Source: Nepenthes gracilis (lineage: Eukaryota; Streptophyta; Magnoliopsida; Caryophyllales; Nepenthaceae). From it: 64,000 nt of DNA. Shown here piece after piece: positions 1 through 10,985 of the stretch. The DNA is taken from assembly GCA_033239525.1 (NCBI GenBank), contig BSYO01000038.1, positions 6,017,041 through 6,081,040 on the forward strand, given 5' to 3'. The stretch's first letter is position 1, and each line of letters begins with the position of its first letter. The position numbers and the translations under genes are program-made. The notes under the pieces are model-generated. The model was not told the DNA's origin. It did no database searches and saw only the letters and a list, made by a program, of their open reading frames with translations.

Positions 1-232
1 GTACTTCACTAACTGACTAATTGGAAAATAGCAATCAACAGGTGCCATGCCTCGTCCAAATTCTGCTCCTCAACTCAAATATCAGGTGAAGATTAAGCTT
101 TAGACAATTAAAATTTGGGAGCCCAAAAATAAGATCTACTCATTGACTCGTTATATGAAATTTTCAAATTGGGACATAATCGAAAGAAAATTAGGTAATG
201 AAATCAAAGGAGGTAAAGAGAAGTTTTCAGAC

Positions 233-310
233 CAAAATCCAGAACATGTAATGGACGCCCCCTGGAGAAATCCCACATCACAAGCTTTGAGTCCAAACCA
301 CCAGTGATGA
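233..310 (-). CDS. WDR53: WDR53-like exon 8 (residues 163-188)
   Basis: Acceptor TTGGCAG, then TC completing a valine codon, and 25 codons beginning ITGGLDSKLVMWDFSRGRP and ending HVLDF plus G. VMWDFS is the W-D end of a blade. The proposed donor G|GTCTGA at 232 is weaker than the others, so the right-hand exon limit is less certain. I see no further exon in the remaining 232 bases; the rest of the gene should lie outside the window. Confidence 0.75.
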
Positions 311-755
311 CTGCCAAGAAGTATCGAAATGTAGTCATAAAAGATGCGTGGTCTAACAAGACGTACACAATTGAGGCAGACCACTTGCAAGTTGAACTAT
401 GATACAGGACCACATTGCCTACGAATCATGGTCATTGTCCATCGGATTTACCCTATGGAAGAAATTTTTCTAACTCCTCCCTCTTTTGACAATCTCAGCC
501 ATAAAAATTACTGCTAAAAAAGTCTATTTTAGATCCTTTCAAAACAAAACTTACTAAACAAAGGGCTTAGCTTTTATGAAAAATAATGAAAAGATATAGC
601 ATCTTAAAAACATATGTATAATGTTGTACATATTTGACCCTCCCTAGATCTAACAATACTGGAAATTTTGTGCCCTTGAGACAACAAAAACATTAATGAC
701 AATGATAACCTCAACAAACAAAGAAAGTAATTGCTGCAAGAACAATTATATCTAC
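311..755 (-). other. Intron 7 of the WDR53-like gene
   Basis: 445 bp of AT-rich sequence between exons 7 and 8. No mobile element or second gene recognised. Confidence 0.7.
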
Positions 756-798
756 CTTCCCAAGGTTTCCAAGGAAGGAATTGCACGCTGCTACATAT
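756..798 (-). CDS. WDR53: WDR53-like exon 7 (residues 149-162)
   Basis: A 43-bp exon with acceptor GTCTTAG, 14 codons ICSSVQFLPWKPWE plus one base, and donor GAAG|GTAGAT. The protein motif SICSSVQFLPWxPWE is strongly conserved in the family. Read without the splice acceptor the frame has a TAG just upstream, which is the acceptor itself and not a mutation. Confidence 0.85.
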
Positions 799-1045
799 CT
801 AAGACATGGCTAAGGTCATTTAGTCAAATTTATCTTCAAGAGAGGCCGAAATTTGGAAGAGACAATGTCAGCAAATAGAGCATAATCTAAAGTCACGAAG
901 AAAAACTAAGTTTCTTTGACCACTTAAAGTGTTATACACTACACAAGCAGAAAAAATCCAATAGACAAACTATGACAGCATGTTATCACCTCAAGGCCAA
1001 CAAGGAAGGAAAACGTATATATTCTAGAGATAAGTAGAAGGATAC

Positions 1046-1102
1046 ACTAGTATGACCAGCCCGTAATGTTTTGTAAGGGCATTGCTGTTGTATATCGATT
1101 AT
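1046..1102 (-). CDS. WDR53: WDR53-like exon 6 (residues 130-148)
   Basis: Acceptor ATGGCAG, 19 codons reading IIDIQQQCPYKTLRAGHTS, donor AGT|GTATCC. The family sequence here is IIDIRQHCLYKTLRAGHTS, the WD-equivalent end of one blade (IDI) and the GH start of the next. In phase with both neighbours. Confidence 0.85.
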
Positions 1103-1755
1103 CTGCCATAAACATTAATGTCAGAAGTTGAGACACATACAAAAGCATTGCATTGCAACAATATTTGCTTCATTGTGGGGGCAGTGTGTAAGTTTAAGTA
1201 AAGAAGAGACACATGGACGACTGATGAAACTTTGAGAATACTATATTGTACACAAGTTATTATCTGATAGGAGAATATGCCCAGAGATCTGTAACTAAAT
1301 GAAATGCAAATCACAAATACAACATTATATCAGTTTCATTTTTCTAGAGTGATCGTAGGATTATCACACAAAAATCCCTTTCTTCCACCACTGCTTCCGT
1401 TTCTTCATGCTTACTGGCCTCCTATTAAACACATTATTTCACCTTTGAGCCTCTCTATCCCCCCCCCCCCAACCTTCCGTCAGTTTTTAATAGCTTTGCT
1501 TTCACCCACGAAAGTGTCAAACAACTCCTTCTTACTACACTAATGTAATGTAGTCTTGTAACAATTTGATATCTAGATATCTTTTTGTCAATTGTTTGGT
1601 AGCTATGATATTAACATGAAAATCTGATTTGAATAATGTGTTCTAAAACAAATGGGAAAAAAATGAATATAAAAAATCATGGGAAGAGGACTTATTAGGA
1701 AGTTGTTGCAATTTGATGTATATTTGCACCAACTCCATTATGCATAGATCAATAC
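1103..1755 (-). other. Intron 5 of the WDR53-like gene
   Basis: 653 bp, AT-rich, with a run of C bases near 1460 on the plus strand. No mobile element recognised. Confidence 0.7.
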
Positions 1756-1815
1756 CTTAACATCACCACAATCATCTGCAGCAGCAAGAAACAATGACTT
1801 GGAGTTGCATGCTAT
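1756..1815 (-). CDS. WDR53: WDR53-like exon 5 (residues 110-129)
   Basis: Acceptor TTTTGTGCAG is followed by 20 codons, IACNSKSLFLAAADDCGDVK, and donor AAG|GTATTG. The peptide continues directly from NKEEINQ of exon 4, 22.4 kb away, so both phase and homology survive the very long intron. LAAADDxGDVK is the core of a WD40 blade. Confidence 0.88.
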
Positions 1816-1948
1816 CTGCACAAAAAACGGCTTCCATATAAAATTTAAGCATAGGTTATAAGATTTTGACATTAAAATATATCAATGAAATGTGAAACAT
1901 TTTTAAGAATGTGCAGCTTCATCATCATATAAATAAAATCTTATAAAT

Positions 1949-2640
1949 TGTTGAGATTTGCAGAATATGCACACAACCGGCACAGTATATACAAACCCAA
2001 ATCTCTCCATCAATCCATCAGCCATCAAACACTATCAGAACATAAGAAATAAAAATCACGCAATCAAATACACAAGTAATACAATAATATTGAGCATAGA
2101 GAACCCTTTTCAACCAAAAAAGAATTTTTGAGGCAATCTCTTAAAGATTTACTATAAAGTACAAGGTAATAAATAATCACTTCCGAGAGATCTTCATAAT
2201 AATTTGTATGAGTAACAGGTTGAGATACAGCCCTAATATATCAAGCGACCACATGAGAGAAAATACAATAAGAAAACAAGTAATTAATTGATAGTACATC
2301 CTAAAATTAAGACTAGAAAAATTTATCCGAGCATGGGGAGAAATGAAGTTCAAATAGGACCTCAACCGGATATCGAAAATCTTCCCCTTCTCTATTTTTT
2401 CTCTTCTCTCTCTTCCTTGCAGTGCCTCTTATGTTGAAATGGTCTCTTGTATGCCCTAAAATCATAAGAAGGCTTTTTATATCCCAAGTGGCTGCTTAAG
2501 CGGCCAACTTATAGTCTTCTTGTTGATAAATATTGGAAATTATCTCCAGTCTGGCACTCAAGCAGCCTGCTCATGGCTTTCTCACAAAATCTCTGATCAA
2601 CAATGTCACTCAAGTGAAACTTATACAGAATATCCTAACA
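1949..2640 (-). repeat. Copia LTR (3' LTR position)
   Basis: On the minus strand it begins TGTTAGGATATTC and ends CAAATCTCAACA. The other copy ends ATCCTAACA, so the family termini form the inverted repeat TGTTAGGAT...ATCCTAACA. A TATA-like GGGATATAAAA (2476-2486 region, minus strand) is followed by a GA-rich leader. It aligns by eye over most of its length with 21815-22529. Confidence 0.65.
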
Positions 2641-2699
2641 ACTCTAGAAATTAAGTACAACACTAGTGGGTGTGGAATTTACAAAGGAGTGACCAAAAA

Positions 2700-3307
2700 C
2701 CTCACAAACTTCTCCTCATGACCTTATTGGGGAACCTCTCCTCTCCAGTGAGCCGCTTCCAACTCTTACAATGGCAACTTTCCCTCAACAGGGACTGTGG
2801 TATCATGCTCCAAAAGCTTGAATGACACATCCTTCCACTCCACCGATATATTCGGAATACTACCACTCTCCTTCAGTGCCTTTGCAATGGTAGGGTCGCT
2901 GCCTTTTGTACTCCTCATTGGCTTTTTCCCACCGCCTTGATCAAACCTCTTGTTGGTCACTTTGATTTTTCCCTTAACAGCCAAATCCAATATAAAGTAT
3001 CAACTGGAACACTTGCTTCCCTTTGCTGCAATCGATGAGCCTCTTGTGAGCTTGTATTAGCCTTTACCGAATGTCATGCAAAAGTCCTCGTCAAATTTGC
3101 TGGTTGAAATTAAATTCAATCGCACATCCGGAGTATGTCGTATGCTCCACAACACGAGCTTCATCCCGTTACTTATCTGCAAGCAAACATCCCTGATGAC
3201 AAATACTCACAATGAGCCACTATTTCTAATCTTTAATACCCCGTACTCCCCATGCATATAAGAGGAAAAGGACTGCTTCGATGTCACATGGAGTAAGGAT
3301 CCTATCA
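2700..3307 (-). pseudogene. Copia pol fragment: protease end and pre-integrase domain
   Basis: Minus-strand translation gives SLLHVTSKQSF near 3280, then SNGMKLVLWSIRHTPDVRLN followed by LISTSKF, then FGKG, and an open stretch from 2990 to 2766. HVT after the protease active site, and KLVL..VRHxPDxRLNLIS, mark the segment between protease and integrase in Ty1/copia polyproteins. In-frame stops (for example after MTFGKG) show decay. Integrase core, RT and RNase H are absent before the LTR. The stretch 2766-2990 contains GGGKKPMRSTKGSD and is not assigned to a known domain. Confidence 0.65.
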
Positions 3308-4094
3308 TGTCCCATATCCCGATCCCGTTATTAATAATTACCTAATATTAATAATTATTCAATTAGCCAATTAATAATAGTGGACATGAGCTTTACATTG
3401 ATGCCTCGATAGACCAAAATAAAATAATATTAACTGAATACCGATCAAACTATGACGTCAGACCTTACATAAAGAGTCATGTCTAAGTCAAATATCAGAG
3501 TACACAATTCAATTGAAATTGAAATCCACTGCTGACTCCTTTTGGACAATCGACATCCTATGACTTACAAACCATAAATAACATATACTGCATCCACAAG
3601 ATATCGAATAAACCAATATTCATCTCATAATTCTACAAACCATTATCTGAATAACAAAAACATCTTAAATTGCTGTCTGAAAACTAAAATACAACATCAA
3701 ACATTTTGTAATCCTAATTCTATTCCTTCGAACCGATCTTCCTTCAATCCTAATCATCCTACAAGTGTCCGAACCTCTCATTTGAAGGAGTTAGTAAAAA
3801 AATAGAAAATAAGAGTGAGCCAAAAGCTCAGCAAGGCAAATAATTTTGCATAATTTAGTATATAACTTGCATTAAAACATACCGAAAAGATTGTAATAAA
3901 ATTTTAGATATAATGATATAAATTTCCATAACAATTTATGCATGGCTTTTCAAAATTTCCTCCATATGTTCCTAACCAAATTCATCCTGAAATTTATGCT
4001 CAAATATGCAGTTCTTACGGATCAATGGCCAATAGGGCCTCACTGACTAAAAAAGCAGATAATCGAAACTCGGATTATATTTATTTTCACACAA
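3308..4094 (-). repeat. Minus-strand gypsy LTR, 3' (U5) part
   Basis: Ends on the minus strand with GATATGGGACA at 3308. It contains, near 3775-3835 (minus), the conserved GCCTTGCTGAGCTTTTGGCT block and a pyrimidine-rich CTAAC tract. Lengths fit if it continues at 6345-7579, interrupted by the plus-strand LTR at 4095-6340. A TCATG pentamer occurs at 3305-3309 and again at 10021-10025, flanking the whole block within copia sequence; this may be its target duplication. Confidence 0.55.
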
Positions 4095-6340
4095 CTAAAG
4101 GTCGAACATTACTATTCAAAATAATTAAAGTTGAGGTTAAAGAATGTAAAAAATTAAGTCAAGAGTTAAAAATTAGATCAATTGACTCGATGCTTAAAAC
4201 AGGCCCGATCTGCGCCTGAAACAAACCTGATATGTGCCTGAGCGCCCAAAGCAGTGGCTCAATGCCTAAGGCTCACCCGAGAGTCGCTTGAGTGACCGCT
4301 GGAAATAGCTATGTGCTCAATACACGCCCGAGCAGCGCTTGAGTGCAGTAAGCCCGAGACATAGCGCCCAATGTATACTTAAGCCGTGCTTGAGCGCAAG
4401 GAAATATATAAGGACATCTGGCTCAAATTTCTATCATTTTCCAAATATTTTTGAGAGCTAGAGAGAGAAGCTTGAGGAAGTCCAAGTTAAGTGATTCATG
4501 GCTAGAATTTGGAGTAAAGGCAAATATACTCTATACTCTCCTTCCATTGTTACTGTTCATTTCCAACTTTCATGAGCAATTCTTGTTTCATTACTCAATT
4601 ATATTAATATTTTCGAAGTTATTTTATTGTACACGGTATGCTTGTTCATTTTCATGATTTTACAACAAAATTTCATAAGAACTCATGCTTAAGTTATGAA
4701 CAATACATGTGCTAAAATTCTGCAACAAAGCTACATACATGTTCCGATTTTAAGTTATATGATTCTTCAATGCTTGAATCTCGTATAAAAGACCTTGCAT
4801 GTTTAGAAATTTGAAATAAACACTCTGCATGGGCTGGAATTCTTCATGAAATGCTTTACATATTTAAATAAACTGCTGAAGAAATTAGGGAGCTGAATTT
4901 CTACACTAATTACTAAACTTTTGATGAATTTTGAACTGTTTATGCCTCAAATTCGTACAGTAGTTTACTTATGCTTTAATCTATAATATATGTGTCCTGT
5001 ATAAGTTAGAATATATGTAATTTAATCTGCATGAGCTAAATTATTGTACTATACTGAATTTTCTGCATTTAACTTCAAATTCAGCATCTTATACTTTCAA
5101 AGTTAATATGACTAAGTTTCTACAAAAGTGTAATAGTGAAATTATGGACTTATGACAAAATACTCTATAATTTAGTTAAGAAATATGATCATTTTTTCTA
5201 GAGATGAGAAAATTATGAAAAACTAAGAATAATTATAGAGTTTCCTAAGAACATGAATTAGACCAAAGTTATTATTCAACAAATAGTATATTTTGGCATA
5301 TCTTAGTATATTATAGTTGTATATCGATATCCGACCCTATATAAACGAAGGGTTAAGAAGTGACGTCTAACCCTATCTATAGGGTGATATATAAATGGCT
5401 CACCTTCTTCGGATCTTGAATAGAAATATATGGCCTTTGGTTATGTGGGAGCATACATAACCCAGGCTTCGATTATTCACTTCTTTAGTCAGTAAGGCCT
5501 ATTGGCCCTGATCCCTAAAGAAAAATAATAAGAATTAAGTATATTTTGATGACTAGGATAACAAAGAAACATGATAAATATAATCTGAAATCTGCATAAC
5601 CTAATTTATGCATTTTATTATGGAAATTCATAGCATATCATTGCAATGCTCCTTCCGATATGTTTTAAATGCAAAGTATATATGGTCATTGATATATTAT
5701 AGTACATTGCTAAGCTCTTGGTTTCTTTTTTTACTATTTTACTAATCCCTCAGATGAGATACACGAGTTCATGTCGAATGTGCAAGAGTGAATATTAGGA
5801 ATATTCGCAAGATTTTAGTTTAGAAGTTCATGGATATTTTATGTTTTTTAAATGTTTTCGAACATCATTTAATGCATCTAAATGCTATATTTTAGTTTAA
5901 TTTCAATTTCAAATATTAGTTTTCGATAGTTATGTTGTATAGACTGCAGCTGTGCTAGATTTGGTTTATTTATTGATTATTTGGATATGATAAATCGTGA
6001 GTTATGGTGATGTTATGAGGATGTCCAGCAGCAATATTATAATCTATTTCCGCTATATTATATTTTGATTTGGTACTAAGCAGGCATCTTTTCTTACATA
6101 AAGGTTTGACAGCAAGATTCGGGTCAGTGTCGGAAGCTGTGTGTGATGTGGCTATCATTTTTGGCTTATATGTATGATTTTAGAAAATTATTATTGTAGT
6201 GTATGATTTTAGAATATTATTATTGTAGTCGTTGAGGCATTGGGGTAGAGTTCACGTCCGAATGATTAATTAAAGGATAAATTGGTTAAATAGTAATAAT
6301 TGATTAAAGGTCAATAAGAGATAGGGTTTTGGGATATGAT
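4095..6340 (+). repeat. Plus-strand solo gypsy LTR
   Basis: Begins near AAGGTCGAACATTAC, which is related to the TGTAAGG starts of neighbouring LTRs, and ends near 6340. It has, in order, a U3 of short iterated GCCTGAGCGC-like motifs (4205-4400), TATA-like AAATATATAAGG (4405-4416), a purine-rich leader with GAGAGCTAGAGAGAGAAG, a donor-like AAAG|GCAAATATAC at 4520, and the conserved block ending CCCTCAG|ATGAG at 5753. No internal region or coding sequence follows. It lies inside a minus-strand LTR of a related family. The ends are approximate. Confidence 0.6.
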
Positions 6341-6344
6341 AGAA

Positions 6345-7579
6345 TACCACTTTTACCTGCAGATGATAGGTTCAAACCTCGAATACCACTATAATATATT
6401 AAGGCATGTTATAATATACCACCCGTCGAAGTTATTGCAATGATCAGATACTTATACTTACGAAAATTCTACACAATACTTCATAATTCTTGTACTTTCT
6501 CAATCTGGAGTAAATATTCTTAATTCTTAACTTATTGTAGAGTTTTCTTTCAAAATTCTGTCATTCTTAACATGCATTATATGAAAATATGTAGGAACTT
6601 AAACATGCAGATTTTTAAATCATATAAAAACTAAAATTCTGGAATTTATAGCAAATTGTACAACTTATTACAGAAAATCAGCAATCTTAAAATTTTTCAG
6701 CAATTTCATCTCTTGAGCAAACATGCAGGCTAATAGAATAAATTTTTAGAACATGCAGAGTATATTTTCTTCAAATTAGAGAAACAGGAACTTTTATAAA
6801 CGAAATTCAAACATGGAAGAATATTATATTATAAATTCAGGACATGCATGAAAGTATATTGCATAAACTGGCTCAATTATGTAGCGTACATGGGCTTAAA
6901 CATGAATTTTATGCATTTTTACACAAGAATAAGGAGAATTTCACTTGCATATTAAATATAAATATTCCAACTATGAAATCATGTCATGCATAAACATTTG
7001 AAATAATAAATATTCAGAGAATTGAAGAAAAAATAGTAACAAAGAAAAGAAGGTTTGGAATATACTTACCTTACCTCCACATTACCAAAAATCTTGCTTA
7101 GATTCACTTAAATTAAGCATTATAGTTTCCTCTCTCTTTCTCTCTCTTCTCCTTCTCTCTCCTCTCTCAAAATTGGCAGAGAAATGATTGAAAATCAACC
7201 AGGCTCGCTATTTATAACAGTAGCAGCACTCGAGCGTACGTCAGGCATGTGTCGAGCGCCGTGGCCAAACTGAGCTGCGCACGAGCGCCACTCGCGTGCA
7301 CATCAAGCACTGACCCTACGGAAAATTGAGCTTGGGCATCCCATCGGGGGTGCTTCGAGCATAGGTAAATTGGGCTCCAATTAGGCATCCATTAGGCGAG
7401 ATCACTTTGCTCATCCCATGCATGGATATAGGTCGGACACCGATCAGACATCCATCAATTCGATATGACCCGGTCCAATTTTGACTTTTAATCCAAATTT
7501 CTTCATTCTTTAACCACAAGTTTAATTATTTCAATTTAATTAATCATGATTACAATAAAATATGAGCCCAAACCTTACA
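6345..7579 (-). repeat. Minus-strand gypsy LTR, 5' (U3-R) part
   Basis: On the minus strand it starts TGTAAGGTTTGGGCTC at 7579. It has iterated GCGCTCGTGCGC-like motifs (7210-7300), a TATA box GTTATAAATAG (7208-7218 region), a purine-rich leader and the donor-like AAG|GTAAGTATA at 7069. The sequence stops at the plus-strand LTR and appears to resume at 4094 downward. Confidence 0.6.
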
Positions 7580-7872
7580 AATCCTTTATCCATCAGCCAA
7601 CTCATCTTATAGCCCAAGAAACTCTGTGTTTTCCTCGCATCGACAACTACAATATCTCCATAGGTGGCGATAGAAGCCCAATCATTACCGTCATTGTGAT
7701 GAAACACGTCCAAATCCCGTCATTACCTCTAATCATGAACAATTAACCAAATATTTGAAATGAAAAATTCATTGGACGTAAGATACTTCAACTAACCTCA
7801 ATATAAATAAATAAATAAATAAATAACATACACGAAATCAAAAAATATGCCACATTGGTGGCTCTGACACCG
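7580..7872 (-). other. Short internal region of the minus-strand LTR pair
   Basis: Between LTR-like sequences. A degenerate primer-binding site (CGGTGTCAGAGC on the minus strand, 7861-7872) directly follows the end of the 7873-10019 LTR. An (AAAT)n microsatellite lies at 7804-7826. No retroviral coding domain is recognisable in the ~290 bp, and there is no clear polypurine tract before the TGTAAGG at 7579. Confidence 0.45.
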
Positions 7873-10019
7873 ACCCAAAAATACGACATTGGACCTTCAG
7901 TATAAAAAGATAGCTACAAAAATATCAATCCAACATATATACACATATCCAACAACATTGCGGAAACAAAAACACATTCATAACAACTTCCTCCATAACC
8001 TGCACAACGTGAAACATCCTGTTTCGCTTCCTTGAAAATAATCCAGCACAAAAATAGCCATCTTGTCCATGATCAAATACAAGCCCGGCAGCTCTGGACA
8101 ACATAAAAGTACCACATGGGCTAATATCGCCCGAAAATCCATAATGCATTAAAAACTATGTCTGGAACCAAACTAACTAATCGACAATAAACAAACGACC
8201 AAAACCTGTCCAAAATATAACATATAAACATCAGAACCAACCATCCTAAAATCTTCCAAATCTCCAATCTTGCTCATCGGGCCAAAACACCTGCATCTCT
8301 TGCTCATACGAAAGTTAGTAAAAATAGCAAGGAAGTGAGCCAAATACTCAATAAGGCATAATATACAAGAAACATGCATACTTTTAACTTAAATACATAT
8401 CAAAAAGGAAATAAGAATTGTGATCGTGTGCTAAAGCTTAAACGTGTACAAAAACTTTCATTATGCACATCCAATTTTCTTATATTTATATTTAACTAGA
8501 AAACATGCTTAAATATTACTTTTTTTTGTGGACCAAGGCGAATAAACCTTACTAGCTAAAAGAGCAATTGATCGAAACTAGGATTGTGTTTGCTCCTACA
8601 CAATCTAAAGCCTTCTCTTCCTATTCAAGACCCAGAGAAGGGCCGTCTACATATAACCCTGTATACGGGGCCATAAACCGCAAGCAGTCCTTAGCAGATA
8701 ACGATCTTCCACTATAATATACTAAAACATACCGAAATGTACTGTCTGTTGAACATTCCTTGGTCCAATTTATTAAGTTCTTCGGAAACTCTGCACTTGA
8801 CTTCATACATTATTGGTTCTAATCCTTTTGAAGAACAGTTCATAATTTCTTAATATAATTGTAGAATTTCCCCCATGATTCTTTTCAATGCACATATACT
8901 TGTTTCTTGTCGTACTATGTTCACATAACTTCAAATACATGCATAAATTGACATAAAGCTTAGGGAAAGCTAGGAAATTTTTACTACATTGTACAAAATA
9001 GAAGCATTATTATTTTTAGACCATAAACATTGAATTCCATGCACTTTCTGCTTCATATATACAATATACATTTAATCCTTCAAACTTTCATAAACTAAAT
9101 TAGAATTTAGGGTCCAAGGTTTCAAACAATATCAAGAATTTCCATAAAAATATGCAAAATGGGCAATTTTCACAATATCGGTTAATATATTTAATATACG
9201 GGACGTTTCGAGAAGAAAATTCGAACATTTAAAGGACTTAATGTAGTTACCCGGACATGTGAAGCATCATATACGAAATACAAGTGATAAAACATTATAA
9301 TACTCGAAATCATGGCATGCGTGGAGTTGGGGTTTCCGATTAAACACAATATTTCACTTAAACTACGAAATCTTACAAGAAATCGATATGTATATACGTT
9401 TTTCACACATATACTTCAAAATCGAAAAGCAAATCGACATATATACACATTTAACACATGAGTATTTTAGAATCTAAGCATGTACGGACATTTGAATAAG
9501 AATACTCGGAAGGAACGATAAGAAACGAGCAAAAAGGGAAAGAAAAGTATAGGAGCGTACTTACCTCGACCTGATCTACAAGTTTCTCAACTAACCCCAC
9601 ACTGGAAACGGACCCGAGAGCGTCGATCTCCTTTTCTCTCTCTTCATTGTCGCACTCTCTCTCCTCTCTTTCCTCTTTTGCAAAAAGTGGCAAAAAGTTG
9701 AGTGCATGGGTTTAAATACCCAGACTGGCGCTCGAGCACCAGTCGGGTGCTCCACGAGCGCAAGCCTATTGAAATCGAGGCTCGAGCGCAGCTCGGGTGT
9801 GCTTCAGGCATAGGGGTTCTATATTGTGGCTCGAGCCCGCATCAGGCCTGCTTCAGTCCCAGTCAGGCTCAAGCCCACTTCAGGCATGCATCAGGCTTAG
9901 ATTTATCTAGTCCAATTTTTTACTCCTTTAACCCAATTTTTCGCATCCTTTAATCTCAATTTTGATTATATTATCTTAATTTACCATGATTAACATAAAT
10001 TGAAAACGCGAACCTTACA
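7873..10019 (-). repeat. Minus-strand gypsy LTR (5' LTR position)
   Basis: Starts on the minus strand with TGTAAGGTTCGCG at 10019 and abuts copia sequence. U3 has many degenerate GCYCGAGCGC and GCCTGAAGC units (9720-9900), a TATA-like GGGTATTTAAA (9708-9718), a purine leader (9600-9690), and the clean donor-like CGAG|GTAAGTACG at 9564. The acceptor-like block lies near 8290-8350; there the CAG appears mutated to CGT although a CTAAC branch-like motif remains. It is only loosely similar to 6345-7579, so the two may be an old pair or separate insertions. Confidence 0.6.
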
Positions 10020-10025
10020 GTCATG

Positions 10026-10220
10026 ATTCCTCCTCTCTTGCTGCTTACTACTAACTGCCTTCTCTTACTTCTACTTAAACTAATCTCACTTCATATGACC
10101 CTTCTTGTCACAATGATAGCACTCAATATAGTTGAGCTTGAATCAGTTGTTGCTCTCCTCCGACTTATCGCCTCTTTCTAATGACCTTTCATGCCCCCGA
10201 CTGCTATTGGAACTCATAGT
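10026..10220 (-). pseudogene. Copia gag C-terminal fragment with CCHC zinc knuckle
   Basis: Minus-strand translation includes SRGHERSLERGDKSEESNN then ECYHCDKKGHMK. This is a C-X2-C-X4-H knuckle whose final cysteine region is disrupted by a stop. Basic or serine-rich linkers before CYxCxKKGHMKRDC are typical of copia gag. It is sandwiched between two minus-strand LTR insertions and fits between the gag piece at 21240-21745 and the pol piece at 2700-3307. Confidence 0.65.
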
Positions 10221-10985
10221 TGTGGGGACCCAATCCCGGATCAATCGACTTGACCTGGACTGACCACATAGAAACCTCAATCATAAATATCCATTATAAA
10301 TAAAGCATAACTATAATAATACTATTATAAAGTCCATCACCTCAACCATGAGATAAACAACAAAATAATATCCGGATATATCAAAGTTTACGGAACGTAG
10401 CTCCAAAATAAGTATCCTAGTATTATCTTGAAAATAAAACCTTGCCACACCCAACATAAAATAATGACTAGGCTACAATATCTTCTATCTGCACACTCCT
10501 CAGCAAATGCTTGACCTCTGGCTAGCTCTACTATCCCATACTACTCTAAAATCAAGAAAATGCAAGAGAAAACTGAAAACTTAGCAAGTGATATAATTAA
10601 GAATGCAATAAGCATCTCAAATAACAATATCAATGGAAGGCAAAAGCAATACTAATATGATAACAATCAACTACCACTATCCAAGACTTTATACTATATC
10701 GTAATCATGCTCAAGAACAATACAAGTATCAATTGTCAAGGGTTACCATCAAACCTATAAGACTACAAGTATAACCTAGATTTTACCGCATCTGAATATC
10801 AACAAGAAGTCAGGTTCCATCGAACCTACGCAACAAAGGTCAATACTACAAAAGATATCTCAAAAATCTTGCCACCAACGTCTGGGTAACAACCTAAGGT
10901 AACCGATGTTCTTAAGTTTGACATACAACCAACTCAATGGTCTTTCGATAATTGCCACCTATAGGTGTGTACCATAATAATCCTT
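10221..10985 (-). repeat. Minus-strand gypsy LTR fragment (3' part)
   Basis: Ends on the minus strand with GGATTGGGTCCCCACA at 10221. Near 10545-10580 it carries a CACTTGCTAAGTTTTCAG block and TTTTAGAGTAG, the acceptor-like signal shared with other LTRs here. Probably the continuation of 18485-21229 before the intervening elements arrived. Confidence 0.5.

Noticed and set aside
780..810. In-frame TAG upstream of ICSSVQFLPW, read at first as a broken WDR53 exon
   Set aside because: The TAG is the splice acceptor; the preceding coding sequence (ending AGHTS) was found at 1046-1102 with a proper donor.
1460..1470. C-run as a regulatory G-quadruplex
   Set aside because: A single homopolymer run of C in an intron; no repeated G-tracts to form a quadruplex.
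2766..2990. 74-codon ORF as an independent small gene
   Set aside because: It is continuous with copia pre-integrase sequence upstream and close to the LTR; no independent start or homology.
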